64,000 nt of DNA from Paraburkholderia agricolaris (GTDB lineage: Bacteria > Pseudomonadota > Gammaproteobacteria > Burkholderiales > Burkholderiaceae), in contig NZ_QPER01000001.1 of the NCBI RefSeq assembly GCF_009455635.1, positions 744,001 to 808,000 of the forward strand, read 5' to 3'. How positions within the stretch are numbered: position 1 is the first letter of the stretch; each line of letters begins with the position of its first letter. This document shows, in pieces, positions 32,067 to 40,391 of the stretch. The notes under the pieces are model-generated. The model searched no databases. It saw only the letters and a list, made by a program, of their open reading frames with translations, and was not told the origin of the DNA. The translations under genes were made by a program, and so were the position numbers.

Positions 32067-32450
32067 ATGGGTAAATACGCACACAACCATCGTCAGACGA
32101 AACCTGCTAAAACCGGTTGGGCGGCGGTCGATCCAACCGCCGTTCCAACGACTTCCCGGAATGCGCTTCGCAAAGCCATGGCCATTGAAGGCGTGCCGCT
32201 CACGCAATTCAACGATTTACTGTGGATCATGGCGCAGGAGTCCGGTGGCACGGTAGGCATGCGCAACGGCAAGTTGGCCACGCGCGGCATGTATCAATTG
32301 CTGCCGTCGCAATGTGAATTGAATCCGAATGGCGAAAAATCATTCGGCAACGCAGTCGAGGAATGTCAGGGTGGGATTCGCTATATTCTCGGCCGGTATC
32401 ACACTGCGGCATCGGCGCGGCTGGTGTGGGAGGCGAATCACTGGTGCTGA
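32067..32450 (+). CDS. Small lytic-transglycosylase-like (SLT domain) protein
   Basis: 127 aa. The segment LLWIMAQESGGTVGMRNGKLATRGMYQLLPSQ resembles the catalytic centre of lysozyme-like transglycosylases: a Glu in AQESGG followed by a GMYQLLP motif equivalent to GxMQxxP. VWEANHWC ends the protein. There is no signal peptide, which is more phage-endolysin-like than housekeeping. It lies just outside the island, next to tRNA-Gly, and the AT-rich leader is unlike its chromosomal neighbours. Confidence 0.65.
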   Translation: MGKYAHNHRQTKPAKTGWAAVDPTAVPTTSRNALRKAMAIEGVPLTQFNDLLWIMAQESGGTVGMRNGKLATRGMYQLLPSQCELNPNGEKSFGNAVEECQGGIRYILGRYHTAASARLVWEANHWC

Positions 32451-32597
32451 ATGCCGTGCGGGTTCATTGCAGCGATATGCGACTTCCTGAATGACAGAGC
32501 GGGAGTAGGTAGCAGGTGGGCAATACGGCAGACTCAGATTCCTTCGCAAAGCCGCCTGATTAATCCCTGGTTAATCGCCAGGCTGGCTGAAGGGATC

Positions 32598-32671
32598 TGG
32601 AGCGGGCGATGGGAATCGAACCCACGGCTCTAGCTTGGGAAGCTAGGGTATTACCATTATACGACGCCCGC
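32598..32671 (-). tRNA. tRNA-Gly (anticodon CCC), island integration target
   Basis: 74-nt minus-strand tRNA including the encoded CCA. Acceptor GCGGGCG / CGCCCGC, anticodon stem-loop CTAGC-TTCCCAA-GCTAG giving anticodon CCC, and T-arm GGGTTCGATTCCC. Its first 40 nt plus upstream DNA are duplicated at 55547-55687, which marks it as the attachment site of the islands to its right. Confidence 0.97.
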
Positions 32672-32772
32672 AGAGCCCGCAATTTTACAGCGGTTTCGGC
32701 GCTTTGGGGAGTTCGAATCGTGTGAAGTGGGGTGAAAAGTGTATGCACTTCGGAAATTCTTGCTGGCATCGC
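32632..32772 (+). repeat. 141-bp direct repeat, copy 1 (att region)
   Basis: Contains nt 1-40 of tRNA-Gly (complement) plus 101 bases upstream. It matches 55547-55687 without gaps and with 5 mismatches. The identity begins exactly at the anticodon stem-loop palindrome AGCTTGGGAAGCT, a typical tyrosine-recombinase crossover site. Confidence 0.9.
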
Positions 32773-33226
32773 CAGTACGGCTGGTCACGAAAGTCTCGGA
32801 TCGGCCAGTTGCAGCCGTTCGAGCGACTGCTTGAGGCAATCTATAGCCAATCGTAAGGAGTGGGTGGCCGTGCAGACGGAAGTGTGAATAGTCACTGACT
32901 GGCGAGCGGGCGCTCGTCGGCCATGAAAGGCAGCTCGCCCCCTTTCCTATGGACTGACATACGCGGACTCCTTGCACGTGCCGGACGTTCGGCAAATGCG
33001 CGCGCATCTTATGTCATCGACGTCCCACAGCTTCGAGCCGAGTAACACTCTTCTTGCCGGAATCTTTTTCACTGGCCTGAAATTGATCAATCGTTGCTGA
33101 CTGAATAGCTGTCGTTATAGGCCTCAAGTTAATCGAATTGGTGCCGATACTTCTTTTTTGGGGGCGCTATCGATTGCGGCGTTCCGTACCAATACCGCCG
33201 GTTTTTTCAAGTAAGTGAGAGCACGG
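32773..33226. other. Non-coding left end of island 1
   Basis: About 450 bases without a supported gene. Short frames here lack ribosome sites. It may contain recombinase arm sites, but none was recognised. Confidence 0.4.
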
Positions 33227-33889
33227 ATGTTTGACTTGTCCCAAGAAATGGCAGACAGCGTCTTTGGTCTGTCGAACATAGCGCTTACGATTGGCGCCGC
33301 ACTCGTGCTGGTCGGTACGGCCGGAGCGTTTTGGAGTGGCGGCATTCGAGACAGATACTCCGACGAACGAATAACCAGCAATGAAGCAAAAACAGCGCAA
33401 GCTGTCGCGCAGGCTGCACAGGCAAACCAACGAGCAGAAGAAGAAAGGCTCGCACGTGTCAAGATAGAAGAGCGATTGGCACCGCGATCGTTAACGGGTG
33501 CTCAAGAGACCAACCTTCAAAACCAACTAAGCAAATTCGCAGGCACATCGCTAGACATTCTAATTTACGGCGGCGGAAGCGAGGACGCGCTTCCGTTTGC
33601 CGGCATGATTGCGACAACCCTGAACGCAGCGGGTTGGAAGGTACGTGTCTGGAACACCATTTCTCCTGGGAGATGGTATCGCGGTGTAGGGTTGAGCACG
33701 AGTAGTGGGAGTGATCAAAGCGCTGAAAATGCCGCCAACGAATTGGTGGGTTCGCTGGCCAGGGAGGGGATTGGCGTCGGTCGGCTTGACCAGTTTGTGA
33801 CCGGCGAGTTGCCCGACAACGTAAATGGTCCCCCGTGGGACGCTAACAACGTCGCACCGATTCGAATGGTGATCGGCAGCAAGCCGTGA
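33227..33889 (+). CDS. Membrane-anchored coiled-coil protein, unknown function
   Basis: 220 aa. A hydrophobic helix at about residues 14-37 (LSNIALTIGAALVLVGTAGAF), then a polar, Ala/Glu/Gln-rich coiled coil (50-90), then a small alpha/beta domain beginning LDILIYGGGSEDALPFAGMIATTLNAAGW. The ATG at 33227 is preferred over a GTG four codons earlier. This membrane-coil-globular layout is common among uncharacterised sensor-like proteins, but no named family can be claimed. It stands alone, about 250 bases before the YaaC-like gene. Confidence 0.65.
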   Translation: MFDLSQEMADSVFGLSNIALTIGAALVLVGTAGAFWSGGIRDRYSDERITSNEAKTAQAVAQAAQANQRAEEERLARVKIEERLAPRSLTGAQETNLQNQLSKFAGTSLDILIYGGGSEDALPFAGMIATTLNAAGWKVRVWNTISPGRWYRGVGLSTSSGSDQSAENAANELVGSLAREGIGVGRLDQFVTGELPDNVNGPPWDANNVAPIRMVIGSKP

Positions 33890-34143
33890 CAAGCAAAGAC
33901 ATCTGTCCGGGCGGCGACAAACGTCCGCTTCGCTTTACAAAGGGCCATCAAGGTTCCGCCGCGCGCAGAGCCGGCTCCGGGTCGGCAGCAGTCGGCCAGA
34001 AGCCGTCGTCCACGATTGACTGCTTTCGAGTAGGCTCTGCCCCGATATGGAGCCCCTGATTGCCGAGGTTATCCGACCTGCCTTCGCCTACCCGGCCTTG
34101 AGCAAAGAAAGAGTCGTCAACTCACATTGACGCAAAGGTATAG

Positions 34144-35187
34144 ATGCCCACATTGCGAATAAACGACCGAGACGTGAAGCCCCACAAGGCCACAGTTAGT
34201 CCGAATCTGGGTGCCCGCACGGTCCTGACCAACAGTCACTGGGAGTACGTATCCCTTTGGCTCCGTCGTGCCAAAAAGCCCAATGCGTTGTTCTATTGGG
34301 AGCAAGCGCATTCATTCTTTACGGCATCACAGGGAATGCCAGTCGAGTCTGCCCCGCTGTTGCTCTACTACACGTTTATGAACGCCACGAAGGCATTGCT
34401 TTCTGCCAAAGGCGTCGTTTTCGATGAGCACCATGGTGTTCGCGCGCACAACATGAGAGGACCGTCCAGCAAGATCGCTCTGTCAAACGAAGGAGTAAGA
34501 ATCATGCAAAGGGGTATTGCGCCTGCACTGTCGCAGTACCTAGGTGAATTGGAAGCATCGCAGCACCACAGTTTGGAGGAGATCTTTTTTAACTTGCCGT
34601 GCATCCATCGAACCTTCTGCCTGAGCTATGCGAACCAGCGCGATCTGTTCGTTCCGCTGACGGACTGTGAGATTAAGTTTGATGCGTCAACTGGCGCTGC
34701 CTACTTCTCGGCACTCCTGTCGAAGGACTTCACCGGGGCGGCCCACATGCGTCGCCTTCCGCCCTCGCTCATTGCCGATCCAACAGTGAACGATGCAAGA
34801 ACGATCAGGTCTGTTGCGACGGCGATAGTTACTGGGAGAGATGCCAGCTCGGCAGCGGATAAAACCGCCGTCGCAGGACTGTTGCGCGGACTTCGGCCCG
34901 ACATCAATTACCTTGCCGGCGCCCAGACGCTTTGGTATGCGAAATGTGTCATCCATGGCCCGTCTAGACTGAAACGTTCGCCACTCACACTGACGCTACT
35001 CGCGATGCACAGGCTCAGCGAGATTTGCCGCTATCGGCCAATCGAACTGGCCTCTTTTCTAAATGGCCAAAAGAACTGGCTGTTGACGGAGTTTGTCCGG
35101 ATGTCGCCAGCTCAGTTTCTTGACGAACTGGTAGCGGAACTGACTGGTCAACAGTTCATGTTTCCCAATGTGCGCCCCTCAAACTAA
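34144..35187 (+). CDS. YaaC-like protein
   Basis: 347 aa cytosolic protein. The N-terminal part (WEYVSLWLRRAKKPNALFYWEQAHSFF, then LLLYYTFMNATKALL) resembles the YaaC family known from Bacillus, whose role is not established. The remainder is helical with no catalytic motif that I can identify. Sixteen bases separate it from the following deoxyribosyltransferase-like gene, so the two form an operon. Island position and pairing with a nucleotide-cleaving enzyme suggest a defence function (inference). Confidence 0.6.
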   Translation: MPTLRINDRDVKPHKATVSPNLGARTVLTNSHWEYVSLWLRRAKKPNALFYWEQAHSFFTASQGMPVESAPLLLYYTFMNATKALLSAKGVVFDEHHGVRAHNMRGPSSKIALSNEGVRIMQRGIAPALSQYLGELEASQHHSLEEIFFNLPCIHRTFCLSYANQRDLFVPLTDCEIKFDASTGAAYFSALLSKDFTGAAHMRRLPPSLIADPTVNDARTIRSVATAIVTGRDASSAADKTAVAGLLRGLRPDINYLAGAQTLWYAKCVIHGPSRLKRSPLTLTLLAMHRLSEICRYRPIELASFLNGQKNWLLTEFVRMSPAQFLDELVAELTGQQFMFPNVRPSN

Positions 35188-35202
35188 AGTGCACCTATCA
35201 AA

Positions 35203-35754
35203 ATGAAAATCTATCTGGCATGCGGGCTGACGCACGTACCTCGCTCCGAGTTTCCTGCCTACGTGAACCTTTTGCAGAGCCTGGCGGTGCGCTTGACTGA
35301 CATGCATGATATCGAGGTCAAGTACGCCCTTCACGACAGTGATCCGCAACTTGGGCAGAAACCGTTCGTTGATCGAGCCCGACTCTGCTACGCGTGGGAT
35401 AAGGAAATGGTCGAGTGGGCGGACTTAGTTGTTGCCGAAGCAAGCTTTCCGTCCACAGGACTCGGCATCGAACTGCAAATTGCTTGTGCTCGCAACACTC
35501 CAATCATCGTCGCCTTTAAGCTGGACGAGAGGCACAAGGCCCCGCCCGTCGAGTATCGAACTCCGGATCACGACCTCCATAGCCTTCAACTCGGAGAGGG
35601 CTACGTTTCACTTATGGCTCTGGGCTTGCCAACGATCGCTAAAGTGCTGTCGTACAGAGATGATGCCGATGCTCTTTCAAAGGTCGGCGCAGCTGTCGAC
35701 GCGCACCGCTCAAGTTCAAGCCTACTGGCGTCAGCCCCGGCGGGTTCTCAATGA
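35203..35754 (+). CDS. Nucleoside 2-deoxyribosyltransferase-like protein
   Basis: 183 aa. N-terminal MKIYLACGLTH matches the first strand and loop of the nucleoside deoxyribosyltransferase/DNPH1 fold. MVEWADLVVAEASFPSTGLGIELQIA provides the conserved Asp74 and the catalytic-type Glu90 in GxGxE. Such enzymes cleave or exchange the glycosidic bond of deoxynucleosides or nucleotides. The C-terminal ~50 residues are less conserved and end in a low-complexity Ser/Ala tail. It is the second gene of an operon with the YaaC-like gene; a nucleotide-depleting effector is a reasonable inference. Confidence 0.7.
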   Translation: MKIYLACGLTHVPRSEFPAYVNLLQSLAVRLTDMHDIEVKYALHDSDPQLGQKPFVDRARLCYAWDKEMVEWADLVVAEASFPSTGLGIELQIACARNTPIIVAFKLDERHKAPPVEYRTPDHDLHSLQLGEGYVSLMALGLPTIAKVLSYRDDADALSKVGAAVDAHRSSSSLLASAPAGSQ

Positions 35755-35939
35755 ACATTTCATTGCACGCGGGATAACTTCTGACTCTTCTGGATGCGAG
35801 AGGCTGTACGTCCGTTTTCAGGCGTCGAAACGTGGTCTGTCGACCGACAGCAACGGGGCGGACTTGGACGATTGACTCGCCGAAGCGCATAGCGTTCGTC
35901 ATGTTGTGCCGATCATGCGGTTGACGGGATAGTCATCGC

Positions 35940-36161
35940 ATGAACGACATCAATTCTCAGGGCGATCTCCCGCCCTTAACCGCCGATCAGATTCGCGATC
36001 TGGCCGCTGCCCTTCGCGACGTTTTCGGACGCAACCTTTCTCGGGCATAGTTTGCCGACAAGATGCTGGTCTTTCTTGAGGATGTGCCGGGATATGAATC
36101 TGGTGCCGTAAACGCATCTATACTCGTGGCTCAATGTGAATCGGTGAGCATAAGTGCATGA
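35940..36161 (+). pseudogene. Degenerate copy of the 74-aa island core protein
   Basis: Reading from ATG at 35940 gives a protein clearly homologous to the 74-aa proteins at 38135 and 58880 (shared PPLTADQIRDLAAALRDVFG and FLEDVPGYESG). Codon 37 is TAG (36048-36050) where the intact copies have CAG or an equivalent sense codon, and the C-terminal ~15 residues are diverged. The upstream leader (GCATAG...ATGTTG...GGATAGTC) is also shared by all three copies. Its stop overlaps the start of the next gene (ATGA), the same overlap seen in the intact cores. Confidence 0.8.
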
Positions 36162-37108
36162 ACATCTTCCAGTCGTTATCGCAAGGCTACGGTCGCTTGA
36201 CCGAGACGAATCTCAGTGCGTTTCTTCGCTTTCTGCTAAGTCCACATGAGGCCCACGGATTCTCGGACCTAGTGCTGCGTCAGTTTCTCAAGGCTGTAGC
36301 TTCTGCGAGTGGAGAAGCGAGCCGCTTTGACGACGCGCTGCGTAGCGGAGTCCTCGAAGCGCGCATCGCCTTGGAGGTGATTTATCCGGGCGAGCAAGGT
36401 CAGCGGATCGATTTGGAGATTGAGATCTTCAATCGAACTGGCGAGCAGCAACGCAAGCTGCATCACATTGTCGTAGAAAACAAGATAAAGGCCTCGTCCG
36501 CTCAAGTCGACCAGCTTGTTCGGCAGTTTGAATGCATCTCTCAAGCAATGTCAGAAGAGGAGCCTGCGCCGATCACGATGGTTTTTTTAACACCCCCGGG
36601 GGACGACAGGCGCCTGCAGCAGCAATTTGCCAGTCTTTCGATAGATCAGTCATCGCCTCATCGCAAGGCATGGCTGCGCTGGCACGACTCACACGAGACG
36701 CAAGATACGATCGTTTCCTTGCTTCGAAGAGTACTTGTCATCGAGGCCCTTGCTCAGATCGAGCCAATCACGGACTACATGAGGCACACGCTGAAGGCGT
36801 TTGCCATGTTCCTCGAACGCAACGTGGAAATGTCGCGACAGAAGCGAATGGAGAGGGCAGAACCCGGTTCAATCGTGGGACAGGCGAATGTAACTCTCGA
36901 CGAACGCGTTTACACGATTACGCGAACGGCGGATGGCGTTGTTCAGGTGTTCGACGACGCGGACGAAGAGGTGCGTGCCTATCCAGTGCTTCGACAGGTT
37001 AACGCGACGTACGGATTGGGCTTGGCTCTCACGGGTTCGACGGGGAGAAAGGTCAACACTCAACTATTCGGTCGCAGGGTGATCGAACGTCTTGCACATC
37101 GCGAATAA
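36158..37108 (+). CDS. PD-(D/E)XK nuclease-superfamily protein
   Basis: 316 aa. The core RIDLEIEIFNRTGEQQRKLHHIVVENKIKASSAQVDQL carries the D...ExK arrangement (Asp in IDLEIE, Glu-Asn-Lys in VVENKIKA, Gln after) of the PDDEXK_4-type nucleases. The N-terminus QGYGRLTETNLSAFLRFLLSP is typical of that group. The C-terminal third, after about residue 230, is a separate domain of unknown role. DNA cleavage in phage defence is inferred. It overlaps the degenerate core gene by four bases, replacing the 91-aa partner found there in intact cores. Confidence 0.65.
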   Translation: MNIFQSLSQGYGRLTETNLSAFLRFLLSPHEAHGFSDLVLRQFLKAVASASGEASRFDDALRSGVLEARIALEVIYPGEQGQRIDLEIEIFNRTGEQQRKLHHIVVENKIKASSAQVDQLVRQFECISQAMSEEEPAPITMVFLTPPGDDRRLQQQFASLSIDQSSPHRKAWLRWHDSHETQDTIVSLLRRVLVIEALAQIEPITDYMRHTLKAFAMFLERNVEMSRQKRMERAEPGSIVGQANVTLDERVYTITRTADGVVQVFDDADEEVRAYPVLRQVNATYGLGLALTGSTGRKVNTQLFGRRVIERLAHRE

Positions 37109-37202
37109 AAGCTTCAGCGGAATCGATTTATATAGCAGCAGATATATTGACTCCGACCCGCGCCTTGGTCGCGTGCCCCCGAGCAGGATTTGCCTGATCG
37201 CT

Positions 37203-37907
37203 TCAGGCGAGCGAGTCGTCGCAATCGCAATTTTCTACAGCAAATGTTTTCCAGCCGGAGTACCTGTCAATAAGCACAGGATGTGCTTCGGCCATAGTTT
37301 GTGCGTGCAATTCGAGGAGCCCACCGTGAATCGTTACACCAGCATCCTCAAAGACGCGCGCGAGGCGCTCGGTCAAAGCCGCATTTTCGCCCCCAGACTT
37401 TTTATAAATGCCAGCCCAGACAAGCAACAGGTTGTCGGCAAGCCCATAAGTTCTGATTGCTCCGTGAACGCCGAGGTATCGTTCGTTGCTAACCTCGATG
37501 TGAGAAGCAATGTCGGTATTAGCGGAAACCTCATTCAAATCTTGAGCGACGCCCAATAACGTATCTAAGTCTTTTTCAGCTCCATCACGCAATGCGTCAC
37601 CAAGCTGTCCGCTTAGCGTCGCACGAGGATGAAATTTCAACTCAACTACTGCGATCACGTTTCTTGTGTCGCAAATCACCATGTCCGGCATGCGCCGCCA
37701 CGTGCGGCCTTTTGCGTAGATAGTCGGTTCAATAAAAATACGGCGGCGGTCGCCCATCCCGTCGGTTTTGAACTGTTCGGTTAATCGATGGTACAAACAT
37801 GCCTGAAGGGCACGCTCACCGTTGACAACGCCGTTGGCATAGTCGAACTGAACACACTCGGCCCAAACTTTTTCCAACTGTCTTTTTAGAACGGTTCTTC
37901 TTTTCAT
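37203..37907 (-). CDS. Putative restriction-endonuclease-like (PD...ELK) protein
   Basis: 234 aa. The stretch RRMPDMVICDTRNVIAVVELKFHPRA has the PD-x(n)-ExK pattern of restriction-type nucleases. The start at 37907 was chosen because AAGGGAAAA lies just upstream; the frame opens 18 codons earlier. It is convergent with the preceding nuclease gene (95-base gap). The C-terminal half is unassigned. It may belong to a second, independent defence module. Confidence 0.55.
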   Translation of the reverse strand: MKRRTVLKRQLEKVWAECVQFDYANGVVNGERALQACLYHRLTEQFKTDGMGDRRRIFIEPTIYAKGRTWRRMPDMVICDTRNVIAVVELKFHPRATLSGQLGDALRDGAEKDLDTLLGVAQDLNEVSANTDIASHIEVSNERYLGVHGAIRTYGLADNLLLVWAGIYKKSGGENAALTERLARVFEDAGVTIHGGLLELHAQTMAEAHPVLIDRYSGWKTFAVENCDCDDSLA

Positions 37908-38134
37908 TTTTCCCTTCACGGTGCATCGGCGAGTAAACGCAATGCAGGCAAAAAACTCCAAACTAGCACTTTAGATACTCCGAGAGCCCCATGTTTGTCG
38001 GACATCACGACGCTGCCCCTCTCAAGGCGAGGGGACAAGCGTCAGAAAAGGGACGAACACAGACGAATGGGCCGCCGACGAACATAGCTTTCGTTATGTT
38101 GCCGAAAGCGCGGCATCGCCCGGATAGTCTTTGC

Positions 38135-38359
38135 ATGAACAATACCCAGTGCCACGGCGATTTCCCGCCGCTTACTACCAGCCAGATTCGCGACCTGGCC
38201 GCTGCCCTTCGCGACATTTTCGGAAGCAAACTTCCCCATAAGCAGTTTAACGACAGGCTGCTGATGTTTCTTGAGGATGTGCCGGGATATGAATCTGGTG
38301 AGGCGTCGTCAGCGCTGATCGAGTCGGCATGGGCCGCGTATGGCGAGGCCGGAGAATGA
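38135..38359 (+). CDS. 74-aa island core protein, copy A
   Basis: Small acidic protein (FPPLTTSQIRDLAAALRDIFGSKL, then FLEDVPGYESGEASSALIESAW). It recurs in island 2 (58880) and as a broken copy at 35940. The ATG at 38135 is used because identity with the other copies starts there. The stop overlaps the start of the following 91-aa gene (ATGA), so the two are coupled. Homologues are widespread in integrative elements of proteobacteria; function unknown. Confidence 0.75.
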   Translation: MNNTQCHGDFPPLTTSQIRDLAAALRDIFGSKLPHKQFNDRLLMFLEDVPGYESGEASSALIESAWAAYGEAGE

Positions 38360-38631
38360 TGCAGCCACTATTTCATATCGGCGAGGTTGTTGCGACGCGT
38401 GGTGTCTTCGCGCATCTTGAACATCACCGCATCGCGGCCTTTTCATATCTCAGGCGTCACGCCTGCGGAGACTGGGGAATGGTGCCGCCCGAGGATGCAG
38501 CGGCGAACCGGCTTGCGGTCGAGCATGGTGCACGCATCCTGTCGAGCTACGACATTGCGGGCAAACGCGTTTGGATCATCACCGAAGCAGATCGCGGCAT
38601 GACGACACTGCTGTTTCCGGACGAATATTGA
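38356..38631 (+). CDS. 91-aa island core protein, copy A
   Basis: Conserved ICE-associated small protein (FHIGEVVATRGVFAHL, RRHACGDWGMVPPEDAAANR, VWIITEADRGMTTLLFPDEY). The start ATGATG at 38356 overlaps the previous stop. Nearly identical to the copy at 59101. Such proteins are sometimes mislabelled as restriction subunits; I see no catalytic motif and make no functional claim. Confidence 0.8.
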   Translation: MMQPLFHIGEVVATRGVFAHLEHHRIAAFSYLRRHACGDWGMVPPEDAAANRLAVEHGARILSSYDIAGKRVWIITEADRGMTTLLFPDEY

Positions 38632-38665
38632 TCGACACGGATGGCATCGGGCCAAGCCAGGCGTG

Positions 38666-39064
38666 CTATTTGCGTCGAGGGCTCTTGCTCGAATGCCGCG
38701 ACCTGAGCATATCAGTGAACTGCTGCACAAAATTTACGACGAGCGCGCGTTCGTCCGCATCCAATCCGGTCAGGGCGTTGGCCACATTAGCCAGTTGATC
38801 GTCAGGCCGCTTCGACCCACGCTGCAGTAGTTGATCTACCGAGCATTCCAAGGCGTCGCTTAGTTGTTGGAGGCGGAGTAGCGTTGGGACCCGGGTTCCT
38901 CGTTCCCAGCGGCTGACTGCTTCCTGTTCAAGGTCGATCATTTCTGCGAGCTGCGCTTGAGTCAAACCCTTTGCGCGTCGTAGCTCGGCAATGGATTCGC
39001 CCACACGGACCGCGAGTTGTGCGTCCTGAGTGTCGTTGGCGCGCTGATTTGAGCGAATTGGCAT
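38666..39064 (-). CDS. XRE-family transcriptional regulator, island core copy A
   Basis: 132 aa. Helix-turn-helix at about 23-75: IAELRRAKGLTQAQLAEMIDLEQEAVSRWERGTRVPTLLRLQQLSDALE. C-terminal part is helical (NFVQQFTDML). It faces the core gene pair and is transcribed away from the cargo slot; the region upstream (39065-39308) holds the palindrome GGAATGTATATTCC that is conserved in island 2. It probably represses its own promoter and the divergent cargo promoter (inference). Confidence 0.85.
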   Translation of the reverse strand: MPIRSNQRANDTQDAQLAVRVGESIAELRRAKGLTQAQLAEMIDLEQEAVSRWERGTRVPTLLRLQQLSDALECSVDQLLQRGSKRPDDQLANVANALTGLDADERALVVNFVQQFTDMLRSRHSSKSPRRK

Positions 39065-39111
39065 AGGACAGAATGGTGGTCTCTATACCAAACTTGATGA
39101 ACACCCTATAT

Positions 39112-39125
39112 GGAATGTATATTCC
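39112..39125. promoter_or_regulatory. Conserved palindrome (candidate XRE operator), island 1
   Basis: GGAATGTATATTCC: GGAAT and ATTCC arms around GTAT. Located between the divergent XRE gene and the cargo slot. The same 14 bases, and the ~45 bases toward the XRE gene, recur at 59856-59869. Confidence 0.65.
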
Positions 39126-39308
39126 GTATGGGATGCATTTCGCGCTTTGACACCAGATACTTGCACTCGGCGGTACGGTTCGGCGGACTCGGCGTGCCGC
39201 GCTAGGTCCATCAAGAGGACCAGAGCAATCAAAAGCAGCAACGAACTCAAAAACACGAATATTCACCGGCTTAATGCCGTTGACGGAAGAACGATCGGGG
39301 CCAAACAG

Positions 39309-39788
39309 ATGACCAAGCTGAGTATCAGTCTTACGGGGGCAGGGCGAATCGCCACCGCAACGGTTGCAGCAATTACGTTGACGGCAGGTTCCTGCCAAGC
39401 CGACGAGCTAGGCCCGAGCTGCAAGCAGTTTCTTCAACTGAAGATGCTGTGTCTTAGCGCCAAAGCAAACACGATTGAATCGAACGGGAATGCGCAGAAA
39501 GCTCATGAAGTTCGACGCAGCATTCCGTTCGAAATGCATCAGGCAATTTACTACCTCGCGAAGAACAAGGAGTTCACGGATTCTTATCGCATGGAGCTGC
39601 GGTGTTCGGAGGATGCCTGGTATATCAAGAATGCAGACAGTCCAAAAAACTACCGTCCGCAGAAAAGCGTGCAGCTATGCAGCGTAACAACGAGTTGGCC
39701 GGAAAATTACAAAATCACGCCGGATAGCGATTCGAAGGTCGAGGCACGCATTCGACAGATGGAAGCCGAGATCGGCATTTCAAAATAA
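39309..39788 (+). CDS. Exported cargo protein with core-derived N-terminus
   Basis: 159 aa. The first 12 residues (MTKLSISLTGAG) match the start of the unrelated protein at 60060, while residues 13-33 form a signal peptide (ATATVAAITLTAGSCQADE). The mature part has four Cys (SCKQF, MLCLS, LRCSE, LCSVT) suggesting two disulphides, and a charged C-terminus. It looks like a cargo reading frame joined in frame to a conserved core leader. Function unknown. Confidence 0.65.
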   Translation: MTKLSISLTGAGRIATATVAAITLTAGSCQADELGPSCKQFLQLKMLCLSAKANTIESNGNAQKAHEVRRSIPFEMHQAIYYLAKNKEFTDSYRMELRCSEDAWYIKNADSPKNYRPQKSVQLCSVTTSWPENYKITPDSDSKVEARIRQMEAEIGISK

Positions 39789-39816
39789 CAGACCAACGCA
39801 TCTTGTCGGGGTTGTG

Positions 39817-40341
39817 ATGAATAAAGCGGTAATGGCGTTCTATAAGCTCGGCTTGGGAATCCTCGTAATGACGAGTGCCTGCGTAAGTTCGGCAAAGACT
39901 CCAATTGACCAGACACTCGATTTTCTGGTCGGGCCGAACATGGGCGGGTCAAGAAGTTTCAAGTGTAGGGAGGTGATCAATGAGAAGGTCACCGATGAGC
40001 ATGCCTATTATAAGTTTAATGACGATGGATCTTACTCAAGGTTGAGTTCACATCCAGACCCACGAACTGGATTTCTACAGCCCCTCAACGTGAGGGGAAT
40101 ATTCAGGGTAAAGATTGCGAATGGGTTGTTGATCGTTTCCTTCACAGACGAGTTTGTGGGTGAGGTGTATTTGAATGATCACAAACCTTACGACGCCGTC
40201 TTGATCGGAACCGACAACAACGACACGATGGCGATGATGATGGATCGGCCCGTGCCGGAGAGGCCTGACATCCGGGAGCGTCTGCGTCTTGTGTGCATCG
40301 GAGATAAACCGTCAGGTAATGGACCGCAGAGAAGCTATTAA
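39817..40341 (+). CDS. Exported protein of unknown function
   Basis: 174 aa. N-terminal signal peptide (FYKLGLGILVMTSACVSSAK), with cleavage near SSAK or lipid attachment at Cys20 possible. The mature part includes DFLVGPNMGGSRSFKCREV and a beta-rich C-terminus with a second Cys. ATG at 39817 is preferred over a GTG one codon earlier. Second of four consecutive small envelope genes in this cargo slot. Confidence 0.65.
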   Translation: MNKAVMAFYKLGLGILVMTSACVSSAKTPIDQTLDFLVGPNMGGSRSFKCREVINEKVTDEHAYYKFNDDGSYSRLSSHPDPRTGFLQPLNVRGIFRVKIANGLLIVSFTDEFVGEVYLNDHKPYDAVLIGTDNNDTMAMMMDRPVPERPDIRERLRLVCIGDKPSGNGPQRSY

Positions 40342-40391
40342 GCGCTGAAAGGCGAGTGCAGAGTGGCGGAATGGCAATGGGGGCATCACGA

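Noticed and set aside
32558-32580. GATTAA...TTAATC inverted repeat after tRNA-Gly as a terminator
   Set aside because: Six-bp AT-rich stem without a T-run on the minus strand; too weak to call.
37092-37559. 155-codon plus-strand frame after the PDDEXK gene
   Set aside because: Antisense to the minus-strand PD...ELK protein, no ribosome site.
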